Made by a program: the position numbers and the translations under genes. Positions 1 to 5,668 of a DNA stretch of 7,463 nucleotides are shown piece by piece. This stretch comes from Alphaproteobacteria bacterium UBA3637 (GTDB taxonomy: Bacteria > Pseudomonadota > Alphaproteobacteria > CAAHEQ01 > UBA3637): NCBI GenBank assembly GCA_002373615.1, contig DFKU01000045.1:1-7463 (forward strand). Reading direction: 5' to 3'. Within the stretch, counting starts at the first letter, position 1. Every line of letters starts with the position of its first letter. The notes beneath the pieces were generated by a model, which did no database searches, was not told the DNA's origin, and saw only the letters and a list, made by a program, of their open reading frames with translations.

Positions 1-224
1 ACCCCCATCACGGCCAGCACGCCCAACATTTCAACCATACTGCGACCATACTGTGCGTATTGTGCATATCTGGGCGCGTTGAAGCTACACCAAGTGGATC
101 CTCGGATCTCGCTAACGCTTGCCCAAGGATGACAGGTCGGGGTAGAATGACCTTGTTGAAATACTGCGTCATTCTGAACAAGCATAGCGCGATTCAGAAT
201 CTTATTTATATTTTTCTTTGTCAT
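1..224 (-). CDS. Prepilin-like protein, N-terminal part (runs off the left edge)
   Basis: The minus-strand frame from 224 to the edge encodes 74 residues. It begins with a basic segment (MTKKNINKILNR) and ends with AQYGRSMVEMLGVLAVMG. G60 followed by R61, with Glu65 at +5 and then a hydrophobic run, fits a type IV prepilin/pseudopilin processing site: prepilin peptidase would cut after G60 and the hydrophobic helix would anchor the mature pilin in the inner membrane. The start at 224 is chosen because AAGGA lies 8 nt upstream (233-237). An in-frame ATG at 233 would overlap that ribosome site. Prepilin leaders are normally about 5-25 residues; this one is 60. About residues 8-48 look repeat-derived: a palindromic repeat covers residues 8-19 and a second covers residues 30-43. 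No stop interrupts the frame. The globular pilin domain is outside the window, so pilus, secretion pseudopilin or other appendage cannot be told apart. Confidence 0.72.
   Translation of the reverse strand, partial: MTKKNINKILNRAMLVQNDAVFQQGHSTPTCHPWASVSEIRGSTWCSFNAPRYAQYAQYGRSMVEMLGVLAVMG
96..135 (-). repeat. Second palindromic element inside the prepilin reading frame
   Basis: Arms TCCTCGG (99-105) and CCAAGGA (123-129) are complementary with one mismatch. The sequence resembles the GGATCCTCGG...GAGGATGACA intergenic repeat I associate with alphaproteobacterial genomes (recalled, not searched). Read on the minus strand it begins TGTCATCCTTG and contains GCGTTAGCGAGA, closely matching the repeat at 7442-7463. 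It encodes about residues 30-43 of the prepilin leader. Confidence 0.6.
168..203 (-). repeat. Palindromic dispersed repeat, copy 1, inside the prepilin reading frame
   Basis: ATTCTGAA (171-178) and TTCAGAAT (193-200) are perfect 8-bp inverted arms. The outer GATTCT...TCAGAATGACG pattern is shared with the copy at 2076-2103 in the opposite orientation. On the minus strand it encodes about residues 8-19 of the prepilin leader peptide. Confidence 0.7.
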
Positions 225-409
225 TTTCTTCATCCTTTCGTTTTAAGTGACAATTAAAAAATTCCACTTATCATAAGTGGACGGATGCTAATAAACTGCG
301 TTAAGAATACAGCGTTGCCTATTCAATCTATTCGGTCAACCATCCGCCCGAAGGCGGATCCTTAACATCGGATTTATTAGGTCCGACACTCTGGCTTTTG
401 CCAAAATGC
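225..409 (-). promoter_or_regulatory. Structured 5' leader RNA of the prepilin-like gene
   Basis: From the predicted start near 409 to the start codon there are about 185 nt without a gene but with several hairpins on the minus strand: TGGC-AAAA-GCCA (403-392); TCGGA/TCCGA arms (386-382 and 372-368); ATCCGCC-TTCG-GGCGGAT (359-342), a 7-bp stem closed by a C(UUCG)G loop; and TCCACTTAT/ATAAGTGGA (281-263) followed by six T. The UUCG loop exists only on the minus strand (the plus strand would have CGAA), which favours leftward transcription. No known riboswitch consensus was recognised. An attenuator or RNA-stability leader is possible. Confidence 0.5.
254..281 (-). terminator. Terminator-like hairpin in the prepilin leader
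   Basis: Arms TCCACTTAT and ATAAGTGGA are separated by one base (9 pairs at most, about 7-8 once a loop is allowed). On the minus strand they are followed by ATTTTTTAA. The stem is AT-rich, so intrinsic termination would be weak. No minus-strand gene lies upstream for it to terminate, so it acts, if at all, inside the prepilin leader 38 nt before the start codon. Confidence 0.45.
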
Positions 410-415
410 GAGTTC

Positions 416-444
416 AGATTAGTAGAGTTTTTGATAATTGTCAA
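416..444 (-). promoter_or_regulatory. Promoter for the prepilin leader
   Basis: On the minus strand a perfect -35 box TTGACA (444-439) is followed by 17 nt and TAATCT (421-416), which matches TATAAT at only three positions. The predicted start is near 409, just before the first leader hairpin. The -35 box and the spacing are convincing; the -10 box is weak. Confidence 0.5.
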
Positions 445-450
445 TACTAT

Positions 451-479
451 TTGACTCTTATATTAAAAAAGATTATACT
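451..479 (+). promoter_or_regulatory. Promoter of the TatD-type hydrolase/tcdA operon
   Basis: TTGACT (451-456), 17 nt, TATACT (474-479): each box matches the sigma-70 consensus at five of six positions. The ATG at 487 lies 8 nt after the -10 box, so transcription should begin at or next to the start codon, giving a leaderless message. Its -35 box is only 6 bp from the -35 box of the leftward prepilin promoter. Confidence 0.75.
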
Positions 480-486
480 TTTCCCT

Positions 487-1143
487 ATGACTTACATTGA
501 TGCACATTGTCATTTATTAAAAGAAAGTGAATTGTCAGACGCCCAAATGGTGGGGGTCAAGCGGTTGATGGTCAATTCAGCAAAACCTGATGAATGGGAA
601 AAAATCTTAAATCTTAAAAAAGAAGGCATTATCCCCAGCATTGGCATTCATCCGTGGTATGTGGGGGAAACCACAGGAGATTGGGCCCAAAAAATGGAAA
701 AAATCTTGGCTGAAAATTCCAAAGTGCAAGTGGGGGAAATTGGCTTGGATAAATTAAAACCTGATTTTAACAAACAAAAGCAAGTCTTTTTGACGCAATT
801 AAAATTAGCACAAAAATATAACCGCGTTGCCAGCATCCACTGTGTCAGGGCTTGGGGCGAGATGATGCCCATCTTGCGCCCATTCAAAAAAGATACGCGT
901 ATGCTGTTTCATGGCTTTTCGGGCGATAAAATTGTGGTGGGATTTTTGGCAGATTCGGCCAGTTATTTTTCCGTTCATAATGGGGCAAAAATTCCTTTAA
1001 TACCCGCTGATAAATTGTTGATTGAATCCGATGCGCCAGATGGGATGACTTCGCCTGTTGCTCTGCCCTTTTTATATCAACAACTGGGGGTTAAGGCTGA
1101 GCAAATTGAAGCCAATTTTGAAAGGCTGATGAATGGAAGATAG
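487..1143 (+). CDS. TatD-family metal-dependent hydrolase (218 aa)
   Basis: This is a TIM-barrel amidohydrolase-fold protein of the TatD family; members are cytoplasmic metal-dependent phosphoesterases, some with DNase activity. All expected metal ligands are visible: DAHCH (His7, His9), GEIGLD (Glu84), SIHCVRAWG (His118), FHGFSG (His142) and ESDAP (Asp182). The start at 487 puts the family-typical MxYIDAHCHL at the N-terminus. The frame is open back to an ATG at 406, but that extension contains the promoter and does not look like protein. No Shine-Dalgarno precedes 487, consistent with leaderless translation. At 218 residues it is shorter than the usual roughly 260, mainly in the second half of the barrel. 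The last 11 bp overlap tcdA. The exact substrate is unknown. Confidence 0.88.
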   Translation: MTYIDAHCHLLKESELSDAQMVGVKRLMVNSAKPDEWEKILNLKKEGIIPSIGIHPWYVGETTGDWAQKMEKILAENSKVQVGEIGLDKLKPDFNKQKQVFLTQLKLAQKYNRVASIHCVRAWGEMMPILRPFKKDTRMLFHGFSGDKIVVGFLADSASYFSVHNGAKIPLIPADKLLIESDAPDGMTSPVALPFLYQQLGVKAEQIEANFERLMNGR

Positions 1144-1879
1144 GTTAAGCCGGATGCGCTTGATGGTGGGGGAAAAGGCTTTAAAGCGCCTAAAAAAAGC
1201 GCATGTATTGGTGGCAGGGTGTGGTGCTGTCGGGGGCTTTGCGATTGAAGCTTTGGCGCGCTGTGGCATTGGGCATTTAACAATTGTGGATAATGATGTC
1301 GTTTCCATCAGCAATATCAACCGGCAATTGGTGGCGCTGCATTCCACTTTAGGGCAAAAAAAAGTGGAAGTCATGCGGGCGCGTGTGCTGGATATTGCAC
1401 CTGAAATAAAAGTAGATGTGGCGGATAAACTGATCAATTCTGAATCGGTGGGGGAAATTTTAGCATGCAAACCTGACTTTGTGGTGGATGCGATTGACAG
1501 CCTGAACCCCAAGGTGTGTTTGATTGAGGCTTTGGTAAAGGCTGGAGTTCCCTTTGTGTCGTCCATGGGGGCGGCGATGAAGACACGCCCTGAGTTGGTG
1601 CGGGTGGCAAAGATGAAGGATTCCTATCAATGTCCTTTGGCAGCGTTTATCAGAAAGCGTTTGCGCCGGCGGGAGGTCCCCCTTGATTTTCCTGTGGTTT
1701 ATTCCCCCGAAAAGCCCGATAAAGCGCATTTAAAAATGCCAGAAGAAGCCGAACAAAAATCAGGGCGTGTACGGCATGAGATGGGGAGCCTGCCCACCCT
1801 GACAGGGATTTTCGGACTCACCGCTGCACAGGTTGCGTTGGATTATTTTATGGAAATTGATTTTTATCCAAAAGCCTGA
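1133..1879 (+). CDS. tcdA: tRNA threonylcarbamoyladenosine dehydratase TcdA (248 aa)
   Basis: This ThiF/MoeB/E1-like enzyme uses ATP to dehydrate t6A at tRNA position 37 to the cyclic form ct6A, in the cytoplasm; the CsdA/CsdE sulfur-transfer pair is the usual partner but is not in this window. Visible features are the nucleotide-binding GCGAVGG (residues 29-35), the acidic loop IVDNDVV (51-57), NINRQ (61-65), VVDAIDS (117-123), and the TcdA-specific QCPLAAFIRKRL (166-177) with VVYSPE (188-193), which separate it from ThiF and MoeB. Length is close to the roughly 268 residues of E. coli TcdA. AAAGG at 1121-1125 serves as ribosome site inside the tatD-type gene, and the 11-bp overlap implies one operon with coupled translation. 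Its last 32 bp overlap the convergent lipoprotein gene. Confidence 0.88.
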   Translation: MEDRLSRMRLMVGEKALKRLKKAHVLVAGCGAVGGFAIEALARCGIGHLTIVDNDVVSISNINRQLVALHSTLGQKKVEVMRARVLDIAPEIKVDVADKLINSESVGEILACKPDFVVDAIDSLNPKVCLIEALVKAGVPFVSSMGAAMKTRPELVRVAKMKDSYQCPLAAFIRKRLRRREVPLDFPVVYSPEKPDKAHLKMPEEAEQKSGRVRHEMGSLPTLTGIFGLTAAQVALDYFMEIDFYPKA

Positions 1880-2057
1880 TCATATGTGTAACACAATCGG
1901 CATTTAAACCCTTTCCGAATAAATAATGACTTTGTAAGGTACATTCTTCATAGGTTAAAATACCTTCTTCATTATAATGGACATTTCTGACATAAGGTCC
2001 GCCCAATTGACAACCCGAAAGAAACAACAAAAAAATTGCAGAAAATAATTTATACAT
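1848..2057 (-). CDS. Small lipoprotein of unknown function (69 aa)
   Basis: The N-terminus MYKLFSAIFLLFLSGC is a lipoprotein signal peptide with lipobox LSGC; lipidation would be at Cys16, leaving a mature peptide of about 54 residues attached to a membrane, probably facing the periplasm. Two further cysteines (Cys39, Cys55) could form a disulfide. I do not recognise the family. The start at 2057 is preferred over the in-frame ATG at 2075 because AAGGAA (2068-2063) sits 5 nt before it and the signal peptide then has normal length. The gene converges on tcdA, with its last 32 bp antisense to the tcdA 3' end. The region just upstream of the ribosome site is a palindromic repeat. Confidence 0.7.
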   Translation of the reverse strand: MYKLFSAIFLLFLSGCQLGGPYVRNVHYNEEGILTYEECTLQSHYLFGKGLNADCVTHMIRLLDKNQFP

Positions 2058-2075
2058 CTTCGTTCCTTTTTTCAC

Positions 2076-2103
2076 GAGATTCTTCGCGTACGCTCAGAAT
2101 GAC
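2076..2103 (-). repeat. Palindromic dispersed repeat, copy 2, upstream of the lipoprotein gene
   Basis: On the minus strand this reads GTCATTCTGAGCG, a short centre, then CGAAGAATCTC: an imperfect palindrome of the same family as the copies at 168-203 and 7443-7463. Only 7 nt separate it from the lipoprotein ribosome site, so it lies in that gene's 5' untranslated region. Confidence 0.7.
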
Positions 2104-2111
2104 GTGGAATA

Positions 2112-2140
2112 TGAAAAGTGCCACTTGGCGTAAAAGTGGC
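2112..2140 (-). terminator. Hairpin with short T-run, possible terminator of the minus-strand operon
   Basis: On the minus strand GCCACTT (2140-2134) pairs with AAGTGGC (2126-2120) across a 7-nt loop and is followed by ACTTTTC. It lies about 200 nt after the protease stop, so it may end the infA-to-protease transcription unit. It could equally belong to a lipoprotein leader: the stem resembles the CCAC...GTGG hairpins before the two edge genes. Confidence 0.4.
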
Positions 2141-2169
2141 TGGACGTTCAAATCTACGAAAACGACGTA

Positions 2170-2204
2170 GTGCGGTATATTTTCCGCACGCGGCTTTTAT
2201 TTTA
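2170..2204 (+). terminator. Possible terminator of the tatD-type/tcdA operon
   Basis: GTGCGG (2170-2175) and CCGCAC (2184-2189) form a perfect 6-bp stem with an 8-nt loop. On the plus strand GCGGC and then TTTTATTTTA follow. It lies about 290 nt beyond the tcdA stop, and the T-run begins 5 nt after the stem, so efficiency is uncertain. Confidence 0.4.
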
Positions 2205-2254
2205 CCGCCATCCAACCGAAGTTGTCAGGCAATAATTATCGCATTATAAAGCGC

Positions 2255-2305
2255 GTTTTCATAAGGATTTGAACCCTTTTGAACGGACGCCAACCCGCTC
2301 AAAAC
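2255..2305 (-). other. tRNA-like fragment or chance resemblance
   Basis: On the minus strand GTTTTGA (2305-2299) could pair with TGAAAAC at 2261-2255 at six of seven positions, like an acceptor stem. Between them are a D-arm-like AGCG/CGTT segment containing GGTTGG and a T-arm-like AAGGGTTCAAATCCTT. There is no anticodon arm and no CCA end, so it cannot be a working tRNA. A decayed tRNA-derived repeat or coincidence are both possible. Confidence 0.2.
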
Positions 2306-2338
2306 GAATTTTAACATAAATAAAATTGAATTGCAAGT

Positions 2339-3625
2339 TTAATCGTCTTTTTGAGCCAATATATCGTGCATACGGGTGGCGCAAGCGGAATTTTCGGGAA
2401 GATCTTTTAGGGCCCGCTTGGCCATTTGGAGTGCTCTGTCGCGCTTATCAGTAGTTAAATAAAATTCGGCCATAGAACACTGCGCAAAGGCTGGTTGTTT
2501 CAGGCGGTCATAAGCTTTCGCCATCAATTGCCACACCAATGGCGAATCCGATTCGGTCAATGTGGCATGATTTAAATGATCCAAAGCATTTTTGGCATCC
2601 CCCTTGGCCGCACGTTCCAATAAACTCTGTGCCAGGGAAATACGAATAAGGGCGGCATCCGGTAACAATTCCACAGCCCGTTCATAATCCTTTATGGCTG
2701 CATCAAGACGCCCTGTTTCAAATTCAAACTGTCCCTTTAATTCATACAAGTAGCCATTGTCAGATTCAGTTTTTAAAAGACTTTCCAGTGCAGAGAGAGC
2801 TTTATCCGTTTTATGATCACGATAATCGGCAATGGCACGGGCATAAATATCATCGGAGGTTTGTCCTGCATATTTTAAGCGCACCAACTTTGGTTCCCAC
2901 AAAAAGCCTGCCAGTTTTGCCTTGATACGGGTAAAATTTTTATCCTCTTTGACTGGACCTGCTTTATCCACAAAGCGTTGCAGATTTTGCCGGCGGTCGC
3001 TCGTCATCGGATGCGTGCGCATATAGTTTTGAAATTCATCAGCATTTAGGCGTTCCTGTGCTTGAATTTCTTTCATGACATTGGTAAAGCCCTGCATGGA
3101 ATAGCCGAGTTTATTTACCACATCCACCGCCACACGATCGGCTGAGCTTTCTTCGGTTTGGCGATATCCTGCAAAAGTGCCCATAGCAGAACTTTGAGAG
3201 CCCAACATGACTGCAATACCGGCATCAGGGCGCCCCGCCACAACCGCCAACAAGCCCCCCATCAGTGTAGAAATCAAGGCGGTTGTTTGGGCTTGCTCCA
3301 TTGCGGCCATTCCGCGTGTGATATGCCCGCCCACAATGTGACCTGTTTCATGGGATAAAACGAAGACCAAATCATCAGCACTTTTGGCTGAGGTAATCAG
3401 GCCTGTATGCACAAAAATCGTTTGTCCGCCGGCCACAAAAGCATTGATACTGGGGTCGTTAATCAGGACAACTTCTGCATTTTCCGGGGGCAAATGAACA
3501 ACCTCAAAAATTTGCTGGATATAATTTGTGAGCGTATTTTCAATTTCACTATCCCGAATGACGGAAAGTGCAAGAGCCCCTTGTCCCCACAACAATATCA
3601 TCAAGATTAAAATGATTTTCTTCAT
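2339..3625 (-). CDS. Secreted M48-family zinc metalloprotease with TPR region (428 aa, BepA-like)
   Basis: Residues 1-19 form a Sec signal peptide ending ALA, so the enzyme should be periplasmic. The catalytic domain has HETGH (92-96), with His92 and His96 as zinc ligands and Glu93 as catalytic base, and EESSAD, in which Glu159 is the expected third ligand. An Ala/Gly-rich segment (about 105-150) follows the zinc motif. From about 256 to 415 the sequence is helical and TPR-like, for example GYLYELKGQFEFETGRLDAA and the following helix. This matches the BepA/YfgC class, which in E. coli handles stalled outer-membrane assembly proteins such as LptD; the same role here is inference. It follows uvrB by 42 bp but has its own promoter and no Shine-Dalgarno, so it is probably expressed independently from a leaderless message. 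E. coli BepA is somewhat longer (487 aa). Confidence 0.85.
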   Translation of the reverse strand: MKKIILILMILLWGQGALALSVIRDSEIENTLTNYIQQIFEVVHLPPENAEVVLINDPSINAFVAGGQTIFVHTGLITSAKSADDLVFVLSHETGHIVGGHITRGMAAMEQAQTTALISTLMGGLLAVVAGRPDAGIAVMLGSQSSAMGTFAGYRQTEESSADRVAVDVVNKLGYSMQGFTNVMKEIQAQERLNADEFQNYMRTHPMTSDRRQNLQRFVDKAGPVKEDKNFTRIKAKLAGFLWEPKLVRLKYAGQTSDDIYARAIADYRDHKTDKALSALESLLKTESDNGYLYELKGQFEFETGRLDAAIKDYERAVELLPDAALIRISLAQSLLERAAKGDAKNALDHLNHATLTESDSPLVWQLMAKAYDRLKQPAFAQCSMAEFYLTTDKRDRALQMAKRALKDLPENSACATRMHDILAQKDD

Positions 3626-3631
3626 GAGGTT

Positions 3632-3660
3632 ATGATAGAGCGCTTTTGATGAAAGGTCAA
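3632..3660 (-). promoter_or_regulatory. Promoter of the M48 protease, predicting a leaderless mRNA
   Basis: On the minus strand TTGACC (3660-3655), 17 nt, TATCAT (3637-3632): each box matches the consensus at five of six positions at ideal spacing. The A of the start codon (3625) is the seventh base after the -10 box, the usual initiation distance. The whole promoter fits in the 42-bp gap after uvrB. Confidence 0.72.
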
Positions 3661-3667
3661 GGGATTT

Positions 3668-5668
3668 TTATAGCTCGGCGAGTTCCAATTCGGAAAGTTT
3701 TTTAATGCGGTCGCGTAAGTGTGCAGCCAATTCAAAGTTTAAATCCTCTGCCGCAGCCAACATTTGTTTTTTAAGTTCTTCCACAGAATCAGGTAATTTT
3801 TCGGCAGATTCCACTTTTGTTCCCGTTAAATCATTAAAGTCTTTTATTAAATCCGGAATTGCCTTTTGAATGCCCTTTGGCGTAATCCCGTGCTCCGCAT
3901 TAAAGGCCATTTGTTTTTGGCGACGGCGGGCAGTTTCCTTGAGGGCAACATCCATAGAGCCCGTCATTTTATCCGCATATAAAATCACACGCCCTTCAGC
4001 ATGGCGGGCGGCGCGCCCTATCGTTTGAATAAGGGAAGTAGCCGAGCGCAAAAAGCCCTCTTTATCCGCATCCAAAATGGCAACCAGCGCGACCTCGGGG
4101 ATATCCAAGCCTTCACGCAACAGGTTGATGCCCACCAGCACATCAAAAGTCCCTAGACGCAATTCACGGATAATTTGGATACGTTCCAAGGTATCAATAT
4201 CCGAGTGCATATACTTGGCCTTCACGCCATTTTCATTTAAATATTCCGTTAGATCCTCGGCCATTTTTTTGGTAAGTGTTGTAACCAGAACGCGGTGTTT
4301 TTTGGCAGATTCGGTCTGACATTCGGCAACTAAATCTTCCACCTGAGTTGCCACAGGACGCACCACACATTCCGGATCCAAAAGTCCTGTCGGGCGGATG
4401 ATTTGTTCGGTAAAGACGCCTTTAGCTTGTTCCAATTCCCATGGGCCAGGAGTTGCCGAAACAAAAATCGTATCAGGGCGCATTTTGTCCCATTCTTCAA
4501 ACTTCAAGGGGCGGTTATCCAAGCAAGAAGGCAGGCGAAAGCCATACTCGGCAAGGGTGGATTTACGCGCGCGATCCCCCTTATACATCGCCCCGATTTG
4601 CGGCACCGTCACATGGCTTTCATCAATAAAAACCAGGGCGTCTTTCGGCAGATATTCAAACAAAGTTGGCGGGGCTTCTCCGGGCGCGCGTCCCGTCAAA
4701 TGACGCGAATAGTTTTCAATGCCTTTACAAGAACCCGTTGCCTCAATCATTTCTAAATCATAGCGCGTGCGCTGAGCAAGCCGTTCAGCCTCCAAAGGCT
4801 TACCATTATTTTTGAAAAAGTCCAGTTGGTTTTTAAGTTCAGCTTTAATGGTTTTGATAGCTTGAGAAAGGGCGGGACGCGGCGTCACATAGTGACTGGC
4901 CGGGAAAACGGTAATTTCGGGAAGATCTAATTTCTTCTTGCCTGTCAAGGGATCAAATTCTGAAATGGATTCCACTTCATCCCCAAAAAAAGAAATGCGC
5001 CAGGCCAAGTCTTCATAGTGACTGGGGAAAATATCCAGCACATCTCCGTTTAAGCGAAAGCAACCGCGTTCAAAAGCCATATCGTTGCGCTTATATTGAA
5101 GCTCGGCCAACTTGCGCGTGAGTTCCGGAATTTCAACAGAATCGCCAGGACGTAAGGAAAAGGCCATCGCTGAATAACTTTCCGCATCCCCGATACCATA
5201 AATGCAAGAAACGGAGGACACCACAATCACATCCCTGCGTTCCAACAGGTGGCGCGTGGCTGAGTGGCGCAGGCGGTCAATCTGCTCGTTAATGGCGGAA
5301 TCCTTTTCAATATAGGTATCTGTCTTGGGGATATAGGCCTCCGGTTGATAATAATCATAATAAGACACAAAGTATTCCACCGCATTATTCGGGAAAAAAG
5401 TTTTCATTTCGGCATAGAGCTGCGCCGCCAAAGTTTTATTGTGGGCCAGGATAAGTGCGGGCCTGTGCATTTCATTGATGATATGCGCCATTGTAAAAGT
5501 TTTTCCGGATCCTGTAATACCCAGCAAAACTTGGTTATGCGCCCCATTTTGAAGCCCCTGCACCAATTCGGCAATCGCCTGAGGTTGATCCCCCGCAGGT
5601 GAAAAAGGGGAATGCAAATCAAAGTCTGCCTCCCCCTGCAAATCCGGTTTATTATAAAGCGGTATCAT
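3668..5668 (-). CDS. uvrB: Excinuclease ABC subunit B, UvrB (666 aa)
   Basis: UvrB is the damage-verifying helicase-like subunit of nucleotide excision repair: it is loaded by UvrA, opens DNA at the lesion and recruits UvrC for incision. Visible motifs in order are Walker A GITGSGKT (50-57), the strand-separating beta-hairpin YYDYYQPEAYIP (103-114), Walker B DESH (349-352), SATPG (404-408), NLLREGLDIPEV (515-526), QTIGRAAR (548-555), and a C-terminal UVR domain (about 627-662) that contacts UvrC. Length is normal (E. coli 673). Its ATG overlaps the stop of the membrane-protein gene as ATGA, with GGAAA about 8 nt upstream, so translation is probably coupled. No SOS box was seen in front of it; transcription presumably comes from the infA promoter. 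Confidence 0.98.
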   Translation of the reverse strand: MIPLYNKPDLQGEADFDLHSPFSPAGDQPQAIAELVQGLQNGAHNQVLLGITGSGKTFTMAHIINEMHRPALILAHNKTLAAQLYAEMKTFFPNNAVEYFVSYYDYYQPEAYIPKTDTYIEKDSAINEQIDRLRHSATRHLLERRDVIVVSSVSCIYGIGDAESYSAMAFSLRPGDSVEIPELTRKLAELQYKRNDMAFERGCFRLNGDVLDIFPSHYEDLAWRISFFGDEVESISEFDPLTGKKKLDLPEITVFPASHYVTPRPALSQAIKTIKAELKNQLDFFKNNGKPLEAERLAQRTRYDLEMIEATGSCKGIENYSRHLTGRAPGEAPPTLFEYLPKDALVFIDESHVTVPQIGAMYKGDRARKSTLAEYGFRLPSCLDNRPLKFEEWDKMRPDTIFVSATPGPWELEQAKGVFTEQIIRPTGLLDPECVVRPVATQVEDLVAECQTESAKKHRVLVTTLTKKMAEDLTEYLNENGVKAKYMHSDIDTLERIQIIRELRLGTFDVLVGINLLREGLDIPEVALVAILDADKEGFLRSATSLIQTIGRAARHAEGRVILYADKMTGSMDVALKETARRRQKQMAFNAEHGITPKGIQKAIPDLIKDFNDLTGTKVESAEKLPDSVEELKKQMLAAAEDLNFELAAHLRDRIKKLSELELAEL

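Noticed and set aside
60..257. 65-codon plus-strand ORF across the left edge region
   Set aside because: It is antisense to the prepilin frame, consists mainly of repeat translation, and has no ribosome site.
406..486. Upstream extension of the TatD-type gene to an ATG at 406
   Set aside because: The 27 extra residues have no family counterpart, and the segment contains both divergent promoters. MTYIDAHCHL at 487 is the normal family start.
1072..1566. 164-codon minus-strand ORF opposite tcdA
   Set aside because: It is a shadow of the tcdA coding frame with low-complexity Ser/Thr-rich translation and no ribosome site or family resemblance.
2058..2075. Lipoprotein start at the upstream in-frame ATG (2075)
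   Set aside because: The ribosome site AAGGAA lies between the two ATGs and serves 2057, and the signal peptide is normal from 2057.
4077..4756. Several plus-strand ORFs of 62-117 codons opposite uvrB
   Set aside because: All are antisense shadows of a well-conserved gene, have no ribosome sites, and encode no recognisable protein.
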